Assembly (NCBI GenBank): GCA_024691265.1
Contig: JAILNT010000374.1
Coordinates: 1-6,132, forward strand
DNA length: 6,132 bases
DNA from: Treponema sp.
Lineage (GTDB): Bacteria; Spirochaetota; Spirochaetia; Treponematales; Treponemataceae
Reading direction: 5' to 3'
Made by a program: the position numbers and the translations under genes. Numbering within the stretch: position 1 is the first letter of the stretch; the number at the start of each line of letters is the position of its first letter. The notes below the pieces were generated by a model. The model did not search any database. It worked only from the letters and a program-made list of their open reading frames with translations, and had not been told where the DNA came from. Shown here piece after piece: positions 1 to 5,564 of the stretch.

Positions 1-1
1 T

Positions 2-388
2 CTTAGTAATGAACCTTTAATGGTTGATGTTGTTGCTGTTGAAGAGTCAACTGTATTGTTTATAAACATGAAGAAGCTTATTTCTTCTAAATATAAAAGT
101 CATATAGTTATGAATCTTCTAAAGGTTTCTGCTAAGAAAAATCTTAATCTTTCCCGCCGTATATTTCACACTTCTTCAAAAAATATAAGGGGAAGGATTT
201 TATCTTATCTTTCTTATCAAAGTTTGATTAATAATTCAAAGGAATTTGAGATTCCTTTTAATAGGCAGCAGCTTGCAGATTATCTTAATGTAGATAGAAG
301 TGCTCTTTCGGCTGAATTAAGTAAGATGCAAAAAGATGGATTTTTGGATTTTCATAAAAATCATTTTCTTCTAAAAGAGCTAGATTAA
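2..388 (+). CDS. Crp/Fnr-family transcriptional regulator, C-terminal part (5' end outside window)
   Basis: The frame is open from base 2 to the TAA at 386-388, giving 128 visible residues; the true start lies upstream of the window. The first ~25 residues (VDVVAVEESTVLFI) resemble the end of the Crp/Fnr sensor beta-barrel. A helical stretch likely to be the dimerisation helix follows (about residues 30-60). The last ~55 residues form a Crp-type winged helix-turn-helix: FNRQQLADYLNVDRSALSAE contains turn and recognition helix, followed by LSKMQKDGFLDF. The family are dimeric cytoplasmic DNA-binding proteins that sense cAMP, oxygen, NO or haem. No ligand residues can be judged because the N-terminus is missing. 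The RSALSAEL recognition helix is the type seen in Crp/Fnr proteins of anaerobes, including regulators of hcp (HcpR). Because hcp lies 1.5 kb away with a Crp/Fnr-type site, an HcpR-like role is a reasonable inference but unproven. Family assignment is secure; the specific role is not. Confidence 0.9.
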   Translation, partial: LSNEPLMVDVVAVEESTVLFINMKKLISSKYKSHIVMNLLKVSAKKNLNLSRRIFHTSSKNIRGRILSYLSYQSLINNSKEFEIPFNRQQLADYLNVDRSALSAELSKMQKDGFLDFHKNHFLLKELD

Positions 389-401
389 TGTATAGCTTTT
401 T
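374..401 (+). terminator. Weak candidate terminator hairpin after the Crp/Fnr gene
   Basis: Arms 374-382 and 393-401 can pair over nine positions with one G-U, around a 10-nt loop containing the TAA stop. The right arm itself supplies the T-run (397-401). A competing hairpin, 389-396 with 402-409 around a TTTTT loop, overlaps it. No clean T-tract follows either stem, so this is a weak call. The rest of the 389-449 gap holds nothing else I recognise. Confidence 0.3.
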
Positions 402-449
402 GTTATACAGACCTTATAAAGCTTCAACAGTCTAGTTAAAGATAATATC

Positions 450-478
450 TATACATAAAATTATAAATTTTATATACT
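450..478 (+). promoter_or_regulatory. Predicted carA promoter (-35 TATACA, -10 TATACT)
   Basis: TATACA (450-455, 4/6 match to the sigma-70 -35 consensus) is followed after exactly 17 bp by TATACT (473-478, 5/6 match to the -10 consensus). The predicted start site is near 485-487, only a few bases before the carA ATG at 490. The mRNA would then be nearly leaderless, and the Shine-Dalgarno-like AAGG at 479-482 would fall outside it. The same -10-to-palindrome spacing recurs at carB, which supports this hexamer. Other AT-rich hexamers nearby cannot be excluded. Confidence 0.6.
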
Positions 479-481
479 AAG

Positions 482-509
482 GCTTTAGTATGGCAGACTC
501 TACTAAAGC
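482..509 (+). promoter_or_regulatory. Inverted-repeat operator candidate overlapping the carA start
   Basis: GCTTTAGTA (482-490) and TACTAAAGC (501-509) are perfect 9-bp inverted arms around a 10-bp spacer. The start codon sits at the edge of the left arm. An extra half-site, TACTAA, lies at 475-480 and forms a second, tighter palindrome with TTAGTA (485-490). The core CTTTAGTA-N10-TACTAAA is repeated in the carB leader at 5540-5564 with the same spacer length and the same distance (10 bp) from the -10 hexamer start. The spacers differ in sequence while the arms match, as expected for a protein-binding site rather than a duplicated gene start. The repressor is unknown. Confidence 0.6.
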
Positions 510-1812
510 GTGCCTAGTCCTCGCTAATGGACTAGTATTTGAAGGTAAAAGTTTTGGAGCTTCAGGCTGTATAACAGGTGAAGCAGTTTTTACTACCGGT
601 ATGAACGGTTACTTGGAAACTTTAACAGACCCAAGTTACTACGGGCAGATTGTTACACAAACATTCCCGCTTATCGGTAATTATGGTCTAATTCCAAGTG
701 ATTTTGAAAGTTCAAAAATCCATGTAAGAGGCTATATTGTCCGCTCCTGGTGTGAAGAGCCATCTAATTTCCGTTGTGAAAACAATATTGATGTGTGGCT
801 AAAAGAACAGAATATCATAGGACTTTATGATATTGATACAAGAGCTTTAACAAAAGTATTGCGTGAAGCTGGTGTAATGAACGGAATGATAATTTCCGGA
901 GACAGTGCAGAAGCCAAAGAGAAGTTTGCCGCATTAGAAAATCCTAGTGAAAAACAGAAATTACTTGAAGAAATCAAATCTTATAAAATTGAAAAAGCCG
1001 TTGAAACAGTTACTTGTGATGCTGTAAAAATCGAAAAAGATGCAAATACCGTATTTGAAGAAAGTGCAAAATATAAAGCTGTTCCTGTTCGTGCTGATGG
1101 TACGAAAGAGAACGACATTGAAAAGGCAATGAAAGACGGTAAGGGCAAAAAGGTTGTCCTTTGGGATTTCGGGGCAAAAGCAAATATCCGCAGAGAGCTT
1201 TTAAAAAGAGGGCTTGAAGTTGTTACTGTCCCAGCTACAGCAAGCTATGAAGAAATTCTTGCAGAAGAACCTGATGGAATAATGCTTTCAAATGGACCTG
1301 GAGACCCTAGTGACAATGTTGGAATTATTGAAGAAATAAAGAAACTTTTGAATGATAGAATACCAATATTTGGAATCTGTCTTGGTCATCAGCTTCTTGC
1401 ATTGGCAAAAGGTGCAAAGACTTCAAAATTGAAGTATGGACATCGTGGAGCTAATCAGCCTGTAAAGCATCTTTCTTCTGGCCGTGTTTATATTTCAAGT
1501 CAGAATCATGGCTATGCAGTAGAAAATGACAGCATTCCAGATGGTGCAATTCTTAGCTTTGTAAATACAAATGATGGCACTTGTGAGGGTATTACATACA
1601 CAGATACACCTGCATTTAGTGTTCAATTCCACCCTGAAGCCTGTTCTGGACCTTTGGATACAAGTTTCTTGTTTGATGAGTTTGTAAAGCTTATTAATAA
1701 TCATAATTATTTGAAATCTTTCAAGGCTAATACAGAAAGAATAGATGCAATAAGCTATTTTGCGTCTACTATAAAGCATACAAAAGATGCAAATAATGAA
1801 CATTTAGCATAA
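490..1812 (+). CDS. carA: Carbamoyl-phosphate synthase, small (glutaminase) subunit
   Basis: CarA hydrolyses glutamine and passes ammonia to CarB, which makes carbamoyl phosphate for pyrimidine and arginine synthesis in the cytoplasm. The N-terminal CPSase domain (about residues 1-140) contains family blocks such as GEAVFTTGMNGYLETLTDPS. The class I glutamine amidotransferase domain (about 217-405) has the GPGDP loop at 269-273, nucleophile Cys297 in GICLGHQ, and His381/Glu383 in FHPEA, so the triad is intact. The protein has 440 residues against 382 in E. coli. About 28 extra residues lie in a Lys/Glu-rich linker between the domains (about 140-215), since all catalytic residues are shifted by +28. 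Another ~30 residues extend the C-terminus. ATG 490 fits the family N-terminus (KACLVLANG). Oddly, carB is not the next gene but lies 3.9 kb downstream, beyond three opposite-strand genes. The function is certain. Confidence 0.98.
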   Translation: MADSTKACLVLANGLVFEGKSFGASGCITGEAVFTTGMNGYLETLTDPSYYGQIVTQTFPLIGNYGLIPSDFESSKIHVRGYIVRSWCEEPSNFRCENNIDVWLKEQNIIGLYDIDTRALTKVLREAGVMNGMIISGDSAEAKEKFAALENPSEKQKLLEEIKSYKIEKAVETVTCDAVKIEKDANTVFEESAKYKAVPVRADGTKENDIEKAMKDGKGKKVVLWDFGAKANIRRELLKRGLEVVTVPATASYEEILAEEPDGIMLSNGPGDPSDNVGIIEEIKKLLNDRIPIFGICLGHQLLALAKGAKTSKLKYGHRGANQPVKHLSSGRVYISSQNHGYAVENDSIPDGAILSFVNTNDGTCEGITYTDTPAFSVQFHPEACSGPLDTSFLFDEFVKLINNHNYLKSFKANTERIDAISYFASTIKHTKDANNEHLA

Positions 1813-1836
1813 AAGCATAAAGATTGTACTTTATTG

Positions 1837-1885
1837 AAAAAAAAACGAGTCTTTTGAAGTTAGCCTTCATTAGACTCGTTTTTTT
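1837..1885. terminator. Bidirectional intrinsic terminator between carA and hcp
   Basis: CGAGTCT (1846-1852) pairs with AGACTCG (1872-1878). After a 2x2 internal loop, TGAAG (1855-1859) pairs with CTTCA (1865-1869) around a TTAGC loop. Nine A's (1837-1845) precede the stem and seven T's (1879-1885) follow it, so a U-tract is produced in both directions. It lies 25 bp after the carA stop and about 30 bp after the hcp stop on the other strand, and can serve both convergent genes. Confidence 0.93.
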
Positions 1886-1914
1886 ACCAGGAGATTAGAT
1901 TTTCTATTGGCAAA

Positions 1915-3498
1915 TTAGCCAAGCATTGTTTTTATATCGTCTTCGACAGTTGTGATTCCGCCAATACCGAAATTCTCAACAAGGAATTTTACTACATTTG
2001 GAGAAAGGAAAGCTGGAAGAGTTGGTCCTAAGTGAATATTCTTTACACCCAAAGAAAGAAGAGCAAGAAGAACAATAACGGCTTTCTGTTCGTACCATGC
2101 AATATTGTATACGATAGGGAGCTTGTTAACGTCATCAAGACCGAATACTTCCTTGAGCTTTAGGGCAATAAGAGCAAGTGAGTAACTGTCATTACACTGA
2201 CCGGCATCAAGAACGCGTGGAATACCAGCAATGTCACCTAAGTTAAGCTTGTTGTACTTGTATTTTGCACAACCGGCTGTAAGAATAACGGCATCTTTTG
2301 GAAGGGCCTTTGCAAAATCTGTGTAGTAGCTTCTGCTCTTTGCTCTACCGTCACAACCTGCCATTACGATAAACTTCTTGATTGCTCCACTCTTAACAGC
2401 ATCTACAACCTTGTCGGCAAGGGCAAATACCTGTTCATGAGCAAAACCACCTACAATCTTTCCTGATTCAATTTCTTTTGGAGCTGGTAATTTCTTTGCC
2501 ATTTCGATAATAGCAGAGAAATCTTTCTTTCCGTTCTTATCTTCTTCAATATGTGGACAATCAGGGAATCCAACATCATTTGTTGTAAATATTCTGTTCT
2601 TGTAAGAAGCACTAGGAGGAACAAGACAGTTTGTAGTAAGAAGAATTGGACCATTGAAGCTTTCAAATTCGCTCTTTTGAAGCCACCATGCATTTCCATA
2701 GTTACCAACGAAGTTATCGTACTTCTTGAAAGCTGGATAATAATGAGCAGGAAGCATTTCTCCGTGGGTGTAAACATCAACACCTGTTCCCTGTGTCTGC
2801 TCAAGTAGCATTTCAAGGTCTTTAAGGTCATGTCCTGAAATAAGGATTGCAGGATTATTTCTTACACCAATATTTACTTCTGAAATTTCAGGGTTTCCAT
2901 AAGTACTTGTATTAGCTTTATCGAGCAATGCCATTGCTTTTACGCCTATGCTACCTGTTTCCATTGTAAGGGAAATGTAGTCATTAAGAGACATGTTATC
3001 ATCTAGAAGCTTTGCAAGTGTATTTATCATAAATGCATTGATGCTGCCATCTGTATAGCCAAGAATAGCGGCATGCTTCAAATAAGCTGCAAGACCTTTC
3101 AAACCATAAGTTATAAGTTCTCTCATGCTTCTTATGTCTTCATTTTCTGTTGCTAATACTCCGCTTTTTGCATTAGGAGCAATCTCTTTTCCATTGGCAA
3201 TCTTATTTGTATAAGCTTTAGTCATCATTGTTGCAGAAGCTAAAACTTTGTTATCAAAATTTGCATTTGTGATTGTCTTAAAAAGGTTATCCATAATCAA
3301 AGAAGATACGAGTTTAACATCTTCTTCTTTTGTTCCATTTTCTGTTACTGCAAGTGCAAGTTTTTTTGTTTCAAGAATAAGATTATCCTGTTCTGCGGCT
3401 GTAGAAGCACTTTTTCCACAAACACCTCCTTTTGTACAGCCTTTACATCCGGCTGTTTCCTGACACTGAAAGCAGAACATTTCATTTGTATCTGACAT
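1915..3498 (-). CDS. hcp: Hybrid cluster protein Hcp (class I; hydroxylamine / nitric oxide reductase)
   Basis: Hcp is a cytoplasmic Fe-S protein. It was long annotated as hydroxylamine reductase and in E. coli acts as a high-affinity NO reductase in nitrosative stress defence. The N-terminus has C9-X2-C12-X8-C21-X5-C27, the class I pattern for the [4Fe-4S] cluster, with an extra Cys18. All ligands of the hybrid Fe-S-O cluster and the active-site Lys are present: His223, Glu247, Cys291, Cys382 (GCDGRAKSRS, the persulfide position), Cys410, Cys435, Glu470 and Lys472 (WYEQKA). Length is 527 residues, near the usual ~550 for full-length forms, so all domains should be intact. ATG 3498 is preceded by AAGGAG (3511-3506) at 7 nt. 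No hcr reductase gene is adjacent, so the electron donor is unknown. It appears monocistronic, with its own promoter and a Crp/Fnr-type site upstream. Identity is certain; the physiological substrate is inferred. Confidence 0.97.
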   Translation of the reverse strand: MSDTNEMFCFQCQETAGCKGCTKGGVCGKSASTAAEQDNLILETKKLALAVTENGTKEEDVKLVSSLIMDNLFKTITNANFDNKVLASATMMTKAYTNKIANGKEIAPNAKSGVLATENEDIRSMRELITYGLKGLAAYLKHAAILGYTDGSINAFMINTLAKLLDDNMSLNDYISLTMETGSIGVKAMALLDKANTSTYGNPEISEVNIGVRNNPAILISGHDLKDLEMLLEQTQGTGVDVYTHGEMLPAHYYPAFKKYDNFVGNYGNAWWLQKSEFESFNGPILLTTNCLVPPSASYKNRIFTTNDVGFPDCPHIEEDKNGKKDFSAIIEMAKKLPAPKEIESGKIVGGFAHEQVFALADKVVDAVKSGAIKKFIVMAGCDGRAKSRSYYTDFAKALPKDAVILTAGCAKYKYNKLNLGDIAGIPRVLDAGQCNDSYSLALIALKLKEVFGLDDVNKLPIVYNIAWYEQKAVIVLLALLSLGVKNIHLGPTLPAFLSPNVVKFLVENFGIGGITTVEDDIKTMLG

Positions 3499-3507
3499 AA
3501 AAAAACT

Positions 3508-3554
3508 CCTTGAAAAGATTTTGTGTGTTGTGACTGCATACTAATCTTTCAAGG
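3508..3554 (-). repeat. Inverted repeat spanning the hcp ribosome binding site and promoter
   Basis: CCTTGAAAAGATT (3508-3520) and AATCTTTCAAGG (3543-3554) are inverted arms matching over 12 positions with a single-base bulge and a 22-bp spacer. Read on the minus strand, the downstream arm includes the AAGG of the hcp Shine-Dalgarno. The upstream arm lies before the predicted hcp start site (3531). A hairpin could therefore form only in longer transcripts, such as read-through from the MATE gene, or the repeat could act as DNA. Confidence 0.55.
3538..3543 (-). promoter_or_regulatory. Predicted hcp -10 hexamer (TAGTAT), start site near 3531
   Basis: On the minus strand TAGTAT (5/6 to TATAAT) is followed after 6 nt by an A at 3531, a good start site. 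This gives a 5' leader of about 33 nt carrying AAGGAG. No good -35 hexamer is found at the right distance, as is usual for activator-dependent class II promoters. The Crp/Fnr-type palindrome is centred at -41.5 from this start. Confidence 0.55.
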
Positions 3555-3565
3555 AAATAAATACC

Positions 3566-3579
3566 GTTGTTAAAACAAC
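3566..3579. promoter_or_regulatory. Crp/Fnr-type operator candidate upstream of hcp
   Basis: GTTGTTAAAACAAC is a perfect palindrome of the form GTTGT-N4-ACAAC. This is the 5-4-5 layout of FNR-type sites (TTGAT-N4-ATCAA). Its centre at 3572.5 lies 41.5 bp from the start site predicted independently from the -10 hexamer, the standard class II activation distance. The binding protein is not known; the Crp/Fnr protein at the left edge is a candidate. Confidence 0.55.
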
Positions 3580-3582
3580 ATG

Positions 3583-3621
3583 AGAAAAAATATTGCGTTT
3601 TTAATAGTTATATTTTTTTCT
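3583..3621 (-). terminator. Weak AT-only hairpin at the end of the MATE gene
   Basis: AGAAAAAATAT (3583-3593) and ATATTTTTTTCT (3610-3621) are inverted arms with one bulge. On the minus strand the hairpin overlaps the MATE stop, and the right arm carries a run of T's. The stem has almost no G-C pairs, so termination would probably be inefficient and read-through towards hcp is possible. Confidence 0.3.
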
Positions 3622-4929
3622 GAATGATATTAAACATATAGCTGATATTATAAGACAAGTTGCTTCTGCAGAAGGTGATGCAAGCCATATTCCTTTTGAC
3701 TTAAAAAGTACAGGTAAAAAGAGTATAAATGTTACTTGAAAAAATAGGGTTCTTAAAACAGAAAGAGAAGCTGATATAATGCCATTGTTTAAGGCTGTAA
3801 AGAATGATGAAGAGAAAATATTTATGCCACATAAAAGAAAACTTATAGAATAAATTGCAAAAGCTTCTTTTGTAAGAGTAAATAGTTTGTCATCGTAGCT
3901 TGTAAAAATGGAAGCTAAAAGTCCGCTTGTAATTTCTGATGCAATTAACATAATAATCGAGGTAGCAGAAATTATTGTTATGCTTTTCCTGAATATGTTT
4001 TTAAGCTCCTTATTATTCTGAGCTCCATAGTTATAGCTTACTACTGGTGCAACTCCCATGGAATAGCCAATAAAGATTGCTGCAAATACAAAGCCTACAT
4101 ACATGATTACTCCATAGGCTGCAACTCCGTCTACTCCAGCATATTTTAAAAGCTGCACATTATAAAGCATGCCTACAATACTTGAAGATATACTATTAAG
4201 GAGTTCGGAAGAACCGTTTGTTATTGTTCTAAAAAGAGCATGCCCTTCCCATTTGGCTTTCCCTAAATGAAGAATAGATTTTTTGCTTATAATGAAATAT
4301 AGCAAAGGAATAATTCCACCAATAGAATTTGCAATATCTGTTGCTAAAGCTGCTCCTATCACTCCCCATTTGAAAAGACCTACAAAAACGGCATCAAGAA
4401 TCATGTTTGTAATGCCGGCTGCAAATGTAAGAAAAAGTCCAAGATGAGGTTTTTCGGCTGCAATTAAAAATGACTGGAATACTGATTGAAGCATAAAGGA
4501 AGTTAGAGCTGGACAAAGAGTCCTTGCGTAAACAACTGCATAGTTGTAAAGGTCATCTTTTGCACCTAAGATACGGGCAAAAATTGGTATAATAAACCAA
4601 CCGGCAAAGCTTAAAATAATGCCTGCAACTATTGTAAAATAAATGAGGAATGAGAATATTTGATTGGCTCTTTGTTCATCTTTTTGTCCAAGATGTTTTG
4701 CAACAAGGGCAGAACCTCCTGTTCCAATCATAAAGCCTAAACCTGAAAAAAGCATAATGCCTGGCATAATCAGGTTTATTCCGGCAAAAGCTTCTTTTCC
4801 TGCAAAATTTGAAGTGAATATTCCATCTACAATGCTGTAAATCGAGGTGAAAATCATCATAAAAATTGATGGAATCGTGAATCTAAAAAGTCTTTTATAA
4901 GTAAAATGGTCAGAAAGCTGGATAGTCAT
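3601..4929 (-). CDS. MATE-family multidrug/cation efflux transporter (MepA/DinF-like)
   Basis: This is an integral inner-membrane protein with about twelve hydrophobic segments arranged as two six-helix halves. MATE proteins export drugs or cationic compounds in exchange for Na+ or H+. The first helix region (LFRFTIPSIFMMIFTSIYSI VDG) has the conserved proline. Further on, GTGGSALVAKHLGQKDEQRA is the typical loop motif after helix 2. The second half starts around residue 225 and contains MGVAPVVSYNYGAQNNKELK, the equivalent repeat motif. Its 442 residues match the family length. I chose ATG 4929 because AGG (4941-4939) sits 9 nt before it and the family N-terminus begins near MTIQLSDHF. An in-frame ATG at 4944 would add five residues but has no ribosome binding site. 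The gene starts 24 bp after the marR-type gene and is probably cotranscribed and controlled by it. The substrate cannot be predicted. Confidence 0.93.
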   Translation of the reverse strand: MTIQLSDHFTYKRLFRFTIPSIFMMIFTSIYSIVDGIFTSNFAGKEAFAGINLIMPGIMLFSGLGFMIGTGGSALVAKHLGQKDEQRANQIFSFLIYFTIVAGIILSFAGWFIIPIFARILGAKDDLYNYAVVYARTLCPALTSFMLQSVFQSFLIAAEKPHLGLFLTFAAGITNMILDAVFVGLFKWGVIGAALATDIANSIGGIIPLLYFIISKKSILHLGKAKWEGHALFRTITNGSSELLNSISSSIVGMLYNVQLLKYAGVDGVAAYGVIMYVGFVFAAIFIGYSMGVAPVVSYNYGAQNNKELKNIFRKSITIISATSIIMLIASEITSGLLASIFTSYDDKLFTLTKEAFAIYSISFLLCGINIFSSSFFTALNNGIISASLSVLRTLFFQVTFILFLPVLFKSKGIWLASPSAEATCLIISAICLISFRKKYNY

Positions 4930-4953
4930 AAAAATTAACCTCATGAAAAGTAA

Positions 4954-5400
4954 TTATTTTGAGAATCTTTTTTCAATTTCTTCGTTCAGAGCAAGCCTGT
5001 ATTTATCTTCAATTTCAATCATCTTGCTGTAGTTTTCCATACCAAGTTTTTCTATAGCAGCTTTTTCAATTGCTATAACTTTTTCAACATTTTCTTTTGC
5101 AAATTCTTTTCCCTCTTTTGTGAAGGCTATTATTTTCTGTCGCCTGTCTTTTTCATTTTCTATGAGCTGGATATAGCCTTTTTTTATAAGCGAATGGACT
5201 GTGTTGTTCACTGTTTGAAGAGGAATGCAATAATTTACGCTTATGATTTTTTGAGTAGCTTTTTCTTCCATGTAAATTGCATATAATACTTGATTTAGTG
5301 CTCCTTCTGTTTTAAGCAGGTTATCAAGCCTTGCATATACTCTAGATATTTCACCTAGAATCTTGTTTTCTTTCAGTAAAAGTTCTGTAATTTTATCCAT
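4954..5400 (-). CDS. MarR-family transcriptional repressor
   Basis: This is a 148-residue cytoplasmic DNA-binding protein of typical MarR length. A winged helix-turn-helix spans about residues 35-95: helices around 48-72 (ATQKIISVNYCIPLQTVNNT), then a wing with the conserved DRR (85-87) in NEKDRRQKIIAFT. Charged N- and C-terminal helices would form the dimer interface. MarR proteins repress promoters and release DNA on binding small, often toxic, ligands. ATG 5400 is chosen because GGGAG (5411-5407) lies 6 nt upstream. The longer frame back to 5460 would start upstream of its own predicted promoter. The MATE exporter follows after 24 bp, the same order as staphylococcal mepR-mepA, so this protein most likely represses itself and the exporter. 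Two palindromes in its promoter support autoregulation. Family is certain; the inducer is unknown. Confidence 0.93.
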   Translation of the reverse strand: MDKITELLLKENKILGEISRVYARLDNLLKTEGALNQVLYAIYMEEKATQKIISVNYCIPLQTVNNTVHSLIKKGYIQLIENEKDRRQKIIAFTKEGKEFAKENVEKVIAIEKAAIEKLGMENYSKMIEIEDKYRLALNEEIEKRFSK

Positions 5401-5405
5401 GAAAT

Positions 5406-5421
5406 ACTCCCAAATGGGAGT
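5406..5421. promoter_or_regulatory. marR operator candidate 1 (over start site and ribosome binding site)
   Basis: ACTCCCAAATGGGAGT is a perfect 7-2-7 palindrome centred at 5413.5. It covers the predicted marR start site (about 5416-5415) and the GGGAG Shine-Dalgarno on the minus strand. Binding of a MarR dimer here would block initiation. As RNA, the same bases could only partly fold, because transcription begins within the palindrome. Confidence 0.75.
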
Positions 5422-5422
5422 G

Positions 5423-5451
5423 AATGTAATCCCATTTGGGACTAATGTCAA
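5423..5451 (-). promoter_or_regulatory. Predicted marR-MATE operon promoter
   Basis: On the minus strand a perfect TTGACA -35 (5451-5446) is separated by 17 bp from TACATT (5428-5423, 4/6 to the -10 consensus). The start site is predicted near 5416, giving a leader of about 16 nt. Operator 2 fills the spacer and operator 1 covers the start site. Confidence 0.75.
5430..5441. promoter_or_regulatory. marR operator candidate 2 (between -35 and -10)
   Basis: TCCCATTTGGGA is a 5-2-5 palindrome centred at 5435.5. It shares the TCCCA/TGGGA half-sites of operator 1 and lies 22 bp from it centre to centre, about two helical turns, so both face the same side of the DNA. It sits inside the spacer of the marR promoter. 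Confidence 0.72.
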
Positions 5452-5507
5452 TAGAGGCAATAAAGTGAAGTTAAAAACTTTTACAATAATTAATATTCTT
5501 AACTACT

Positions 5508-5520
5508 AGTATAAGATACT
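5508..5520. repeat. Short palindrome at the carB -35 region
   Basis: AGTAT-AAG-ATACT is a 13-bp interrupted palindrome. It overlaps TACTAGTA (5504-5511), itself fully self-complementary. Both contain TACTA/TAGTA half-sites like those of the larger car element. It lies where a -35 hexamer would be expected for carB. It could be an additional regulator site or chance in AT-rich DNA. Confidence 0.3.
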
Positions 5521-5526
5521 GCTTTT

Positions 5527-5535
5527 TGCTATAAT
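5527..5535 (+). promoter_or_regulatory. carB promoter: extended -10 (TGCTATAAT)
   Basis: TATAAT at 5530-5535 is a perfect -10 hexamer, preceded by TG one base upstream (5527-5528), which makes an extended -10 promoter. The expected -35 position (5507-5512, TAGTAT) matches poorly, which extended -10 promoters tolerate. The start site would be near 5542-5544. Nothing resembling a promoter fits in the 19 bp between the terminator and carB, so this is the likely carB promoter. Confidence 0.75.
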
Positions 5536-5539
5536 ATGC

Positions 5540-5564
5540 CTTTAGTATGAAATGGCTTACTAAA
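5540..5564 (+). promoter_or_regulatory. Operator candidate in the carB leader, second copy of the carA element
   Basis: CTTTAGTA (5540-5547) and TACTAAA (5558-5564) repeat the carA arrangement with the same 10-bp spacer, and start 10 bp from the first base of the -10 hexamer as at carA. A protein bound here would cover the start site. Spacer bases differ from carA. Confidence 0.6.

Noticed and set aside
514..535. Hairpin CTAGTCC-N8-GGACTAG early in carA
   Set aside because: It is a perfect 7-bp stem, but it lies within conserved codons and has no T-tract or partner element, so chance is the simplest explanation.
1495..1803. Antisense open frame within carA
   Set aside because: It lies wholly opposite a strongly conserved part of carA, has no ribosome binding site and no recognisable domain.
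2451..3539. Several open frames (both strands) within or overlapping hcp
   Set aside because: They lie in other frames of an intact, fully conserved hcp gene, and their translations show no family features.
4930..4944. MATE start at ATG 4944
   Set aside because: No Shine-Dalgarno precedes it, and its own ATGAGG supplies the AGG for the ATG at 4929, which matches the family N-terminus better. A five-residue difference remains possible.
5401..5460. Longer N-terminus for the MarR protein, starting at 5460
   Set aside because: That start lies upstream of the predicted promoter and translates the operator palindromes. ATG 5400 has GGGAG at 6 nt and gives the normal family length.
5468..5480. Palindrome AAGTT-AAA-AACTT between the marR and carB promoters
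   Set aside because: It is short and AT-rich and not placed at either promoter core; it could be an UP element but nothing supports a specific call.
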